From Clostridiales bacterium (GTDB lineage: Bacteria; Bacillota; Clostridia; Lachnospirales; Lachnospiraceae): 64,000 bases of DNA. Of the stretch, positions 1 to 7,833 are shown piece by piece. The notes below the pieces were generated by a model. That model ran no database searches and had not been told where the DNA came from. It worked only from the letters and a program-made list of their open reading frames with translations. Each line of letters starts with the position of its first letter. The first letter of the stretch is position 1. The stretch is from NCBI GenBank assembly GCA_018365455.1, contig JAGZJZ010000001.1, positions 62,001 to 126,000 of the forward strand, in the 5' to 3' direction. The translations under genes were made by a program, and so were the position numbers.

Positions 1-1528
1 CAATAATCGTGGATACTGCATTTCCCAGAAACTTATTGAACAGCCATTGCACACCGAATACGATCAGCCCCATAACTGCAGAGGACAAAAGAGGAATTAA
101 AAATGTCTTTTTCAGCTCCTGCCGGTAATGGAGATGCTTCTTGATGGAAAGGGCATTTAATATACAGATCACAAAGGCAAAGAATATATTCGCATAGACA
201 ACACTGTATATATTCAGAGAAGCTTTTGTTAATAACAGCATCAGTACAAATATATGTAAGACCAGAGCGATCGCTGCATGGATTAAAGGAGCTCTCAACT
301 GATTGAGGCCCTGTAGGATTCCTGTTGTCAGTGTTGACAGCGCAAACAGAACGATCATAAGTGCACCGGCCTGCATGATTCCCGTTGTAAGGGCGCGTCC
401 GTCATTAAAAAGAAGCTTCATGATGGGTGTGGCAAGCGCTGCCATTCCCACCGCACAGGGGATGGTAATCACCATGGTATAGCGGATGGTATTGCGCACT
501 TTAATGGAAGCGTCTTTAAAATCATGATCTACCATTGCTTTTGTCAGGCTGGGAACCACGGAGGGCGCCAGACAGGAAGCCAGTGCCAGAGGTACATTCA
601 TCAATACCCGGAATTTACCCACATAGACACCCCAGATGATGGTATACTGCTTTTCCGTATAACCCTGTCCGGATAAAACAGCATTAAAAATACCTTGATC
701 CAATACAGTTATGATGTTGTAGATTACCGTACTTAAAACAACCGGAATGATGGTCATGAGGATTGCTTTGTAAATAAGTGCGTCGGGTTCCAGCCTTTTG
801 GTAGGATCCTGGCGCATCTGCTTTTTGAAATTTCTCTGATAAGAGCTGAATATAACCACAAGGAAAATAAGCGCCACTGCTACGCTGACGACGGTACCCA
901 GAGTACCGCCGGCTGCTCCCAATGCAGGAGGAAGAGAACTATTTCCAAGATTACTCCCTTTTTCCTTTACAATGGATGCTCCGTAATTAAATAATATGCC
1001 TGCTGCGGCAACTGAGACTACCGCATTTACAATCTGTTCAATGACCTGGGACACTGCCGTAGGAACCATAGAACCATGCCCCTGATAGAAACCGCGGAAT
1101 ACTCCTGCAATGGCAAAGATAAATACCGCCGGAGCCAGTACGCGCAGTCCATAGGAAGCCATTTCCGTCTTCATGATGTCTTTTGAAATCACGCCTGCCA
1201 GAAGGAAGGTTAAAACGGAAACGATACCTCCTGCGATTACCGCAAATTTCAGGGAACATTTAAAAACTTTATATGCATTTTTTTTCTGTCCTAAATGTAA
1301 CCGTTCTGATACCAGCTTGGATACAGCCAGAGGAAGGCTGAAGGAGGATACCATCAACAGAATGGTGTAGATTTCATTAGCTGTTGAATAGTAACTGTTT
1401 CCTTCATCTCCCAGAATATTTGTAAGGGGAATGCGGTAAATCATGCCTATAATTTTGGCAAGAATAGAAGCTACCGCAAGAATTGTACCCTGCACTAAAA
1501 ACGAATTACTCTTCTTCTTCTTTCCCAC
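1..1528 (-). CDS. SpoVB/MurJ-type polysaccharide flippase (partial)
   Basis: Integral membrane protein of the MOP (multidrug/oligosaccharidyl-lipid/polysaccharide) exporter superfamily, closest in style to clostridial SpoVB-like lipid-linked sugar flippases. About 509 codons are visible and the C-terminus runs off the window. The N-terminus is Lys-rich (VGKKKKSNSF) followed by many hydrophobic segments; early residues include GMIYRIPLTNILG and FRGFYQGHGSM, typical of this family. The start is GTG, chosen because GAGG lies a few bases upstream; the ATG five bases further up (1533) reads into a stop after 12 codons. Substrate (lipid II, spore or envelope glycan) cannot be told. Repeat copy A lies immediately upstream. 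Confidence 0.85.
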   Translation of the reverse strand, partial: MGKKKKSNSFLVQGTILAVASILAKIIGMIYRIPLTNILGDEGNSYYSTANEIYTILLMVSSFSLPLAVSKLVSERLHLGQKKNAYKVFKCSLKFAVIAGGIVSVLTFLLAGVISKDIMKTEMASYGLRVLAPAVFIFAIAGVFRGFYQGHGSMVPTAVSQVIEQIVNAVVSVAAAGILFNYGASIVKEKGSNLGNSSLPPALGAAGGTLGTVVSVAVALIFLVVIFSSYQRNFKKQMRQDPTKRLEPDALIYKAILMTIIPVVLSTVIYNIITVLDQGIFNAVLSGQGYTEKQYTIIWGVYVGKFRVLMNVPLALASCLAPSVVPSLTKAMVDHDFKDASIKVRNTIRYTMVITIPCAVGMAALATPIMKLLFNDGRALTTGIMQAGALMIVLFALSTLTTGILQGLNQLRAPLIHAAIALVLHIFVLMLLLTKASLNIYSVVYANIFFAFVICILNALSIKKHLHYRQELKKTFLIPLLSSAVMGLIVFGVQWLFNKFLGNAVSTII

Positions 1529-1551
1529 GTCATACCTCGTTTATCTCATGT

Positions 1552-1645
1552 TTTATTCCCGCGGGCAACGAGCCAAACGGACATGCTGGGCTTCCATTTG
1601 GCGACTGCCGCGAGGGTCAAATTACCCCAATGCTTGCAACGGGGT
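1552..1645 (-). repeat. Intergenic foldable repeat, copy A
   Basis: About 94 bp between the DUF3048 gene and the flippase gene. Read on the minus strand it starts with CCCCGTTGC, contains a CGCGGCAG block and a stem made of GCCAAATGGA and TCCGTTTGGC, and ends TCGTTGCCCGCGGGAATAAAA, some 20 bases before the flippase SD. The same blocks recur in the same order at 6495-6600, and shorter relatives occur at 12937-13000 and 34275-34291. No coding potential was seen. Confidence 0.75.
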
Positions 1646-1658
1646 ACTGAATTTTTCA

Positions 1659-2813
1659 CTACTGAATTACTACATTGCTTTCATAATTTTTCGGTACGAT
1701 GCAGACCCAGGTCTTGCCCTGATTTAATACGATCTCTTTGCCGGAGGCATCATAGTATTTTGCAGGCCCCCATTCATCATCTTTCTTCCAGGTTCCTTTT
1801 TGGTAAGTACCGTCTGAAAATACAATAGCATTTCCACCTGATTTTGTATCTATGTTCAAATAACCGTTATCGTCATAATTTTCTACTTGTGAATACTGGA
1901 AAATGACGTTTTTAAATGCCAGCTGTTCATCGGTAAGCTGATCAATCTGCTCTTTTTTATACTGGGAACGGTAGTAAAGCTTGTCCTCTGTATTGTAATC
2001 AAACCAGGGTTTGTTGATCTGGTAAGCAGGCTCGATATGCTGGGCGGAACCATCTGTATATGTGATTTCTTCGCCGTCCTTGGCAAATTTATAATGCCCG
2101 GTATAATCATCTGCTAATTCGGTGCTGTAACCCTTGTTTTCAATGGCCTTATTAATTCCTTCTTCGCTGATATATACATTGTGGGGAGAGGGCCTGTCTG
2201 AGGAACGGTAGAAAATATCTTCTCCTGCGTATCCCTTCAACTTGCCGGCTTTTTCCTGGTACTCCAGTCCGCTGATGTTATTAACCCGGTCTGAATTTAA
2301 TAAATCAAAAGCGTAAACAGCCTGTCCAAAATGGGTATAAATGGCATCAAATTCCAGGGCATACCGAACATAATAGTCACGGCAGCTTCTCACGGAACCG
2401 ATCTTTTCCATATCCTTGTAATCTTCAAAGATTCCCATGAGACGTGTTAATCCGCCTTCTACCGGCGCTTCGTATACGATGCCTGCACGGGCAATCCCTG
2501 CCTGGGGGCATGCGTCTATGATATTGTTCAGCATAATCGCAATCGGACGCTTATATGCAAGATTGACATCGGTTAATGCTCCTGTCAGATAACTGTGCAC
2601 CTGCCCCTGGGCATTGGGTGTCTCACGTTTGGAATTCTGATCCTCCGAATTGTTGACGGTAAAAGATCCGGTCTCCAGTTCTGAATCTGTTTCCAGAGCA
2701 GCCGTAGTATCATTTGCTGTCTGTGTTGCAGGTTCTGTCTCTCCTTTTTTCTGGCAGGCGGTAAAAGTAACTGCTGTCAAAGTCAATAATGCAAGTACTG
2801 TTAATTTTTTCAT
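1659..2813 (-). CDS. DUF3048 (YerB-like) lipoprotein
   Basis: Predicted secreted lipoprotein of 384 residues. The N-terminus has MKK, a hydrophobic stretch and a lipobox TFTAC, with the lipidated Cys at residue 20, followed by an acidic, Thr/Glu-rich linker to about residue 80. The rest matches the two-part DUF3048 family (YerB in Bacillus), with RPIAIMLNN, GGLTRLMGIFED and SVRSCRDYYV near the front and a TGTW-like C-terminal domain (KGTWKKDDEWGPAKYYD). Family function is unresolved; a cell-surface or peptidoglycan-related role is only a guess. A good SD (AAGGACG) precedes ATG. It sits just downstream of ybeY. Confidence 0.85.
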   Translation of the reverse strand: MKKLTVLALLTLTAVTFTACQKKGETEPATQTANDTTAALETDSELETGSFTVNNSEDQNSKRETPNAQGQVHSYLTGALTDVNLAYKRPIAIMLNNIIDACPQAGIARAGIVYEAPVEGGLTRLMGIFEDYKDMEKIGSVRSCRDYYVRYALEFDAIYTHFGQAVYAFDLLNSDRVNNISGLEYQEKAGKLKGYAGEDIFYRSSDRPSPHNVYISEEGINKAIENKGYSTELADDYTGHYKFAKDGEEITYTDGSAQHIEPAYQINKPWFDYNTEDKLYYRSQYKKEQIDQLTDEQLAFKNVIFQYSQVENYDDNGYLNIDTKSGGNAIVFSDGTYQKGTWKKDDEWGPAKYYDASGKEIVLNQGKTWVCIVPKNYESNVVIQ

Positions 2814-2827
2814 AGTTTTCGTCCTTC

Positions 2828-3325
2828 TTATCTGTTTATTTTCAGCGCATTTAAAATTTCTTCCTGCTTGGTTTCCATAACTTTCGCTTCCTCCGGCTCC
2901 ATATGGTCATAACCCATTAAATGAAGCATACTGTGCGCTATCAAAAAAGCAAATTCCCTTTCTACAGAATGTCCGTAAGCTTCTGCCTGTTCCAGAACCT
3001 TTTCTACGGAAATTACGATATCACCCAATAATAATTCCCCGGATTCCGGATTAAAGCATTCCGCCCATGCATCTTCCAAATATTCAAAATCTGCAGGCTC
3101 ATCATATTCCAGCATAGGAAAAGACAACACATCGGTTGCCCTGTCGATTTCCCGGTATTCATAATTCATGACTCTTATCTCTACATTGGAGGTTAAGGTA
3201 AGATTTATTTCAGCTTCATAGGGACAATTCTCGTGATCCAAAGCCTCCCTTATTACTTTTTCAGCCATTGCCCGGTAATCAAAAGAAAAGGGAACCTGGC
3301 ATTCTTCTTCATACTGTATTGTCAT
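2828..3325 (-). CDS. ybeY: Endoribonuclease YbeY, rRNA maturation factor
   Basis: Zinc-dependent single-strand endoribonuclease for 16S rRNA 3' maturation and ribosome quality control. The metal site motif HSMLHLMGYDH (H-x3-H-x5-H) is intact near the C-terminus. The start is set at 3325 (MTIQYEEE, 165 aa) because AGGA lies about nine bases upstream. An open frame continues upstream to 3433 but that part overlaps phoH and is not family-like. It follows phoH by about 30 bp in the usual Firmicutes order yqfC-yqfD-phoH-ybeY. Confidence 0.95.
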   Translation of the reverse strand: MTIQYEEECQVPFSFDYRAMAEKVIREALDHENCPYEAEINLTLTSNVEIRVMNYEYREIDRATDVLSFPMLEYDEPADFEYLEDAWAECFNPESGELLLGDIVISVEKVLEQAEAYGHSVEREFAFLIAHSMLHLMGYDHMEPEEAKVMETKQEEILNALKINR

Positions 3326-3356
3326 GTTGTGTTGTCCTTTCTGGTTCTTATCCCAC

Positions 3357-4355
3357 TTAATTTCTCGTCCTGCGGACTTTTGACGTTTCCCTGGGCTTAG
3401 ATTTCTTTTCATAATCATCATATGCCTGTACAATTTTCTGCACCAACGGATGTCTTACAACATCCTTGCTGGTTAACGTACAAAAGGAAATATCCTCTAC
3501 TTTTTTCAAAACTTGAACGGCAACGTCCAGACCTGATTTTGTAGCAGCGGGAAGATCTTTTTGTGTTAAATCCCCGGTTACAATGACTTTTGATCCAAAA
3601 CCGATTCTGGTAAGAAACATTTTCATCTGCGCAGGTGTGGTATTCTGGGCTTCATCCAGAATAATATAGGCATTATCCAGGGTACGCCCCCTCATATATG
3701 CCAGCGGTGCAACTTCGATCAGTCCCTTTTCCATATTTTTCTGGAAGCTGTCCGGTCCCATAATCTGATACAGGGCATCATACAGCGGCCGCAGATACGG
3801 ATCTACCTTACTTTGCAGATCCCCGGGCAGAAATCCCAGCTTTTCTCCTGCTTCAATGGCAGGCCGGGTCAGAATAATGCGGCTTACCTCATCATTTTTA
3901 AACGCATTGATTGCCATCGCCATGGCAAGATAAGTCTTACCCGTACCGGCAGGCCCGATACCGAATACAATCATCTTTTCACGTATAGCATCCACATATT
4001 TTTTCTGACCCAGTGTCTTTGGTTTGATTTGTTTACCGCTGATAGTATTGCAGATACAGTCTCTGTCAATTTCAACAATTGCAGATTCTTTATCTTCAAA
4101 AGACAGGGCAATGGTATAATCTACATTTTGTTCACTGATGATATTGCCCTTTTTCGATAATTCCACCAGTTGTAAAATAATGTTCTTTGCCTTCAGGGCG
4201 GCGGCTTCACTTCCCAAAATCTTTAAAGCGCCTTCCCTGGAGATTATCGTTACGTTCAGTGTTTTTTCAATTTTCTTAATGTGCTGGTCAAACTGGCCGA
4301 ACACATTCTTCTCATGTTCCATGGGAACAGAGGTTATGATTTCAACGATACTCAT
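3357..4355 (-). CDS. phoH: PhoH-family ATPase
   Basis: Cytoplasmic P-loop ATPase of 332 residues. Walker A is GPAGTGKT at residues 134-141, and Walker B with the adjoining motif is LDEAQNTTPAQMKMFLTRIG near residue 235. The N-terminal 100 residues carry the KH-like domain found in PhoH/YbeZ proteins. In many bacteria YbeZ works with YbeY in RNA metabolism, and ybeY is the next gene here. Its ATG overlaps the yqfD stop by four bases (ATGA), implying translational coupling. The Lys/Arg-rich tail (KKSKPRETSKVRRTRN) may bind RNA. Confidence 0.93.
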   Translation of the reverse strand: MSIVEIITSVPMEHEKNVFGQFDQHIKKIEKTLNVTIISREGALKILGSEAAALKAKNIILQLVELSKKGNIISEQNVDYTIALSFEDKESAIVEIDRDCICNTISGKQIKPKTLGQKKYVDAIREKMIVFGIGPAGTGKTYLAMAMAINAFKNDEVSRIILTRPAIEAGEKLGFLPGDLQSKVDPYLRPLYDALYQIMGPDSFQKNMEKGLIEVAPLAYMRGRTLDNAYIILDEAQNTTPAQMKMFLTRIGFGSKVIVTGDLTQKDLPAATKSGLDVAVQVLKKVEDISFCTLTSKDVVRHPLVQKIVQAYDDYEKKSKPRETSKVRRTRN

Positions 4356-5581
4356 TCACTTATAGTTCCTTCCTGTGGAGAAGCAATGATTTCTGTAGGG
4401 ACTCTTTTGCCTGCTTTCCCAATCAAAATTAATTCTCCTTCTGCTTTACAGGTTTTCTCACCTACGTCTATTTTAACATTATTTTCAAATATTTGAACCC
4501 CTTTTTCCTGAATTTTTTCAATAAATTTATTAAGAGTTTCTGTTGCTTTGTTTCTTGCCTCTTTTTCACTGTATTTTTTGTCTGCAATCCGGTACTCTTT
4601 TACCACGGATTTACCAAAGCTCAGTGGCAGATAAAAGTCTTGAGTCAGCATTGCCTGATACTCCTGGGTTACGGTATCGGATTGTTCAAAATTCGAGGAA
4701 GGGTGGTTGATTCCTATGATATCCTGAAAGACCTTCAGATAAAAGCCTTCTTTTTCAAGTCCCGTATATTGCTTCTTTTTATAATTCAGGGGAAATTCAT
4801 TTACATAGTGATAGCTGGTTTTTACATATATATCGGCATCTGAAGGAACATAACGTATATTGCTCACCTCTCCGCTGTCATTTAAGATTTCCAGCTTTCC
4901 AAGCACCAGGATATCCCCTTCTTTGATCTCATCTCCTACTTTTACCTGGGGAGCACCCGCTCTTGTAATCATCTTAACGATGGTTCCGTTTACATTGGAA
5001 ATAATATCGCTGTCATCGTATTCTTTTTCTTCCGCCAGTTCCAAATCGGTGTTTTCCTGAACGTCAATAAACAGGCGGGTGCCTTTGATACGCACCGAAA
5101 CCCAGATAAAGTCGGAAAATTGACGACGCAGTGCCGCGGCAAGTTCTTTACAGTCGATACCGGATTTTTTTGCGCCATGTCCGGCACCATTTTCGTTTAA
5201 GTATTCCAAAATGACTTCTCTTGTTTCTGAGTAATTCCCTTCAATACGGATATCCCAGATAAAGCAGGAAAGCAAAAACAACATTGCCAGGCAAACGAGA
5301 AAACCTGCCAGAAACAGCTTCCTTTTTTTATGCCGGTGGAGAAAAAAGGGAAGGCCATATCGTTTTTTTATTGTTATTTTTGTCCCTGACTTTCGAACCA
5401 GAGGCCGGATCTGGCGGAAATCCTTAATGGTCATGTTCACTTCGTAACAGATATCGGCAGGTAGTAAATTCCATAAGTAAATATTGTGGTTGGCACAGAG
5501 GTTTAAAAACCGTTCATAGGAATTCCCCTGTACCCGGACTCTAACATAGCCCTTTATGAACTGCAACAGCTTTTTTATCAA
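4352..5581 (-). CDS. yqfD: Sporulation protein YqfD
   Basis: Bitopic membrane protein of 409 residues required for sporulation in Bacillus (mother-cell SigE regulon; exact function unknown). The first 85 residues are cytoplasmic and basic, a single membrane segment spans about residues 90-110 (LFLAGFLVCLAMLFLLSCF), and a large external part follows with a POTRA-like beginning (IRIEGNYSETREVILEYL). It overlaps phoH by four bases and follows yqfC by 17 bases, so yqfC-yqfD-phoH-ybeY are likely one transcript. Length agrees with the family. Confidence 0.93.
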   Translation of the reverse strand: MIKKLLQFIKGYVRVRVQGNSYERFLNLCANHNIYLWNLLPADICYEVNMTIKDFRQIRPLVRKSGTKITIKKRYGLPFFLHRHKKRKLFLAGFLVCLAMLFLLSCFIWDIRIEGNYSETREVILEYLNENGAGHGAKKSGIDCKELAAALRRQFSDFIWVSVRIKGTRLFIDVQENTDLELAEEKEYDDSDIISNVNGTIVKMITRAGAPQVKVGDEIKEGDILVLGKLEILNDSGEVSNIRYVPSDADIYVKTSYHYVNEFPLNYKKKQYTGLEKEGFYLKVFQDIIGINHPSSNFEQSDTVTQEYQAMLTQDFYLPLSFGKSVVKEYRIADKKYSEKEARNKATETLNKFIEKIQEKGVQIFENNVKIDVGEKTCKAEGELILIGKAGKRVPTEIIASPQEGTISE

Positions 5582-5598
5582 ACAGAGCCCCTCCTGGT

Positions 5599-5874
5599 TT
5601 ATAAATAGTTTATCTGTTCGATATGTCCTCTCACTTTCAGTTCATCGCTGGTATAATACATAATCACCAGATGTTTCCCCAGAATCTCCAATTTACAGGT
5701 TTTCGTGGCTAACATTAGCCGGTTATCCGTATATTCAATAATACCTCTATAATTTTCGATAAAGGCTTCCTCTTGTCCTGTAAGTGATACCAGTACTGCT
5801 CCAAGAGTCAGATCATCCGGTATTTCCATTGCCTGGGTCATCTTATAATACAACGGCTTTTTTTTCGAACTCAT
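5599..5874 (-). CDS. yqfC: YabP/YqfC-family sporulation protein
   Basis: Small beta-rich protein of 91 residues in the YabP/YqfC family, a SigE-dependent sporulation family of unknown biochemical role. Family features are PDDLTLGAVLVSLTGQEEAFIENYRGIIEYTD and the ILGKHLVIMYYTSDELKVRG-type ending. The start ATG (MSSKKKPLYYKM) has only a weak SD (AAAAGG, spaced about 14 bases), which may fit low, stage-specific expression. It is the first gene of the yqfC-yqfD-phoH-ybeY run. Confidence 0.88.
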   Translation of the reverse strand: MSSKKKPLYYKMTQAMEIPDDLTLGAVLVSLTGQEEAFIENYRGIIEYTDNRLMLATKTCKLEILGKHLVIMYYTSDELKVRGHIEQINYL

Positions 5875-5899
5875 ATACTATTTTTGCCTTTTATTACAC

Positions 5900-5928
5900 A
5901 ATATATGAGAGAATTATTTACTTATACC
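5900..5928 (-). promoter_or_regulatory. Possible SigE-type promoter before yqfC
   Basis: On the minus strand a CATATATT box lies 15-16 bases after a GTATAAG box, resembling the SigE pattern (-35 ATA, -10 CATACANT) used by yqfCD in Bacillus. It ends about 25 bases before the yqfC ATG and overlaps the end of the DUF2284 gene. SigE sites are degenerate, so this is suggestive only. Confidence 0.3.
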
Positions 5929-6475
5929 TGCCAAAAAAAATCATTCCGAACCAGGTCACGGTGGTGCTGTCATAAAAGAAATCAATCTGACATTTTTCGG
6001 CGGATTCGGTTACCAGTATGCCATAGCTTTCAATGCATGGGAACATCTGCTCCGGATGGCGGCAGGGAAAATCCGGGTAGGTACAGTGTTCACAGATATG
6101 GCAGGATTCACTGGAAAGTGCCATACATTCTTCACCCAGGCTGCTTTGGATATCCCGAAGGAGGGCTCTGGTGACTTTCTCGTGTTCTTTGCGCGTAGAC
6201 AGGGTTTCTTCCAGAATAGCGGTATCACTTACCTCAGCCAGAGTGGTAAATAAAAGTGCCTTTTCATAATTCAGGCATTTCCTGTGACAGTCTTTTACAC
6301 TGCCCACTGCCGGCGGACAGGACCAGGTGGTGCCGTAGCATTCACATTCTTGCTGGCAGATCTGCCTGACATGTTCCGAAAAAACCAGCTCACTGGTATC
6401 TAAAAATCCATATTGGCAGATGGGATAGGAAGCGATTAGGGCTTCCAGGTTTTCGAAGTTACTGATTTCTTTCAT
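5918..6475 (-). CDS. DUF2284 Cys-rich metal-binding protein
   Basis: Protein of 185 residues with the DUF2284 layout: a first Cys cluster (CQQECECYGTTWSCPPAVG) and a second (CHICEHCTYPDFPCRHPEQMFPCIESYGI). The Cys spacing suggests iron-sulfur or zinc binding; the family is annotated only as putative metal-binding. No enzymatic role can be inferred. SD AGGAG is well placed before ATG. Repeat copy B lies directly upstream and the luxC-like gene ends inside that repeat, so this gene may be cotranscribed with the lux-like operon or separated from it by the repeat. Confidence 0.85.
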   Translation of the reverse strand: MKEISNFENLEALIASYPICQYGFLDTSELVFSEHVRQICQQECECYGTTWSCPPAVGSVKDCHRKCLNYEKALLFTTLAEVSDTAILEETLSTRKEHEKVTRALLRDIQSSLGEECMALSSESCHICEHCTYPDFPCRHPEQMFPCIESYGILVTESAEKCQIDFFYDSTTVTWFGMIFFGRYK

Positions 6476-6494
6476 GTTACTGTTCTCCTAAAAA

Positions 6495-6600
6495 TTTATT
6501 CCCGCAAGCAACGAGCCAAACGGACACGCTGGTGCGTCCATTTGGCGGCTGCCGCGAGGGTTGCTTAACGTCCAGTGGACGTTCGCTTAACAACGGGGTG
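6495..6600 (-). repeat. Intergenic foldable repeat, copy B
   Basis: About 106 bp with the same block order as copy A: on the minus strand CCCCGTTG, an extra palindromic insert (AACGTCCACTGGACGTT), CTCGCGGCAG, a stem formed by GCCAAATGGAC and GTCCGTTTGGC, then CTCGTTGCTTGCGGGAATAAA. It ends some 15 bases before the SD of the DUF2284 gene. Its first 30 or so bases encode the last residues and the stop codon of the LuxC-like protein, so it seems to have inserted at that gene's end. Confidence 0.75.
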
Positions 6601-7833
6601 TCCCACTTCTACAAGCCGAACGTACTGCTGCAGGGAAAATCTTCCGTCATGGGTCATTCCCAGCTGTTTATCGGACATTTCCCCGATGCTGATGATATTG
6701 GTAAGCCCTGTCCGGGACAGCTTCTGTATCAAAGGAGCGTTAAACGGATAAATGCCTGCTGTCTGCAGATAAAGCTTAGATTTAAGCAATGCAGCTGCGA
6801 TTCTGTCCTGCTTCAGAGGCTTTACCCAGATATTCCCATAGAGCAGCGACAATTCCAGCTCCGAGTCCCGTTTGCAGGTAACGCTGCTTCTTCGGTTCTG
6901 GTAAATGATTTCCTTTTCCTTTATATTTTCCAGGCTCCTTGTGAGGGCTTCCAGGGTCAGTTTTCCCTGAAGATAATCCGGAAGTACATATTCCGGTTCG
7001 ATTTCTTCCATTATTTTTGCAAAGCGTTTACCAAAAGCGGCTGCCTCTTCAAAGTTATCCGTATCCACATAAATGCCCTGGCAGGAATTGCACAACAGCT
7101 GGTTTGTCTCAAAGAGGTGATGAGCCAGTTTAACAAGGAGAGCATCCGAAACCCCCATATCCTGTATGTAACAGAAGCTGAGTTTGTGTCCCCACTCCAC
7201 GATCTCTGCATTGACCGGGGCATTTTTTCTCACCGCTTCAATTGCATTATCCGATCCCCATACGACGATGGTATTTGCAAAGTGCATTAGTTTTTGCACA
7301 GACAGAAGATCGGATGACGGTGTGTCAAATACATAGATATATTCTTTAAGCCTTGGTTCATATTCGATGAGCTTTTTCAGCAGGAATACGGAAAGCCCGT
7401 GATCAGCGGAGGGGAGTTTCAAAATGTTTATATTTCCGGTCAGCAGCCCCTCCAGAACACTGTACGCAGGCAGGATATCCATATTTCCTGCCGCTATATG
7501 AAAAAGTACACCTTTGGGTACAATCAGAATATGATCACTCTGTTTCAGGGAATCCAGCTCACGTGATGTTCTTTTACTCAGCGCATCTTTTTGAAAGGTT
7601 TCCACCAATGTATGTATATCCTCTTTTGTTATCTCCTCATGTTGGAGAAAGGGTGCGAATTCTTTATTTAAATTTCCACCTAGAAAGTCATCTGTAAATC
7701 GCCCGGCTGCATTCAATACCGTCTGACGATCAAGTGATTTATTGGATAGGGTATCCACGATCTGATGGGAAACCAGTTCAATTGCCTTTTCCGTTTCCGT
7801 ATTGCTCCATAGATTGCCATTGATCAGCAGCAT
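6565..7833 (-). CDS. LuxC-type acyl-CoA reductase
   Basis: Homologue of LuxC, the NADPH-dependent fatty acyl reductase of the bacterial luciferase aldehyde supply (422 residues). Family features are PKGVLFHIAAGNMD near residue 106, NILKLPS, VVWGSDNAIEAV, EWGHKLSF, and the nucleophile region QLLCNSCQGIYV with candidate Cys at 248 and 251. In known systems LuxE passes an acyl group to LuxC, which reduces it to an aldehyde. Its ATG overlaps the luxE stop by one base (TAATG), so the two are coupled. No luciferase or LuxD-like gene is present, so the product's use is unknown. The last 10 or so residues come from repeat copy B. Confidence 0.85.
   Translation of the reverse strand: MLLINGNLWSNTETEKAIELVSHQIVDTLSNKSLDRQTVLNAAGRFTDDFLGGNLNKEFAPFLQHEEITKEDIHTLVETFQKDALSKRTSRELDSLKQSDHILIVPKGVLFHIAAGNMDILPAYSVLEGLLTGNINILKLPSADHGLSVFLLKKLIEYEPRLKEYIYVFDTPSSDLLSVQKLMHFANTIVVWGSDNAIEAVRKNAPVNAEIVEWGHKLSFCYIQDMGVSDALLVKLAHHLFETNQLLCNSCQGIYVDTDNFEEAAAFGKRFAKIMEEIEPEYVLPDYLQGKLTLEALTRSLENIKEKEIIYQNRRSSVTCKRDSELELSLLYGNIWVKPLKQDRIAAALLKSKLYLQTAGIYPFNAPLIQKLSRTGLTNIISIGEMSDKQLGMTHDGRFSLQQYVRLVEVGHPVVKRTSTGR

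Noticed and set aside
6532..7290. 252-codon plus-strand open frame
   Set aside because: It is antisense to the clearly recognisable LuxC-like gene, has no family-like sequence and starts inside repeat copy B.
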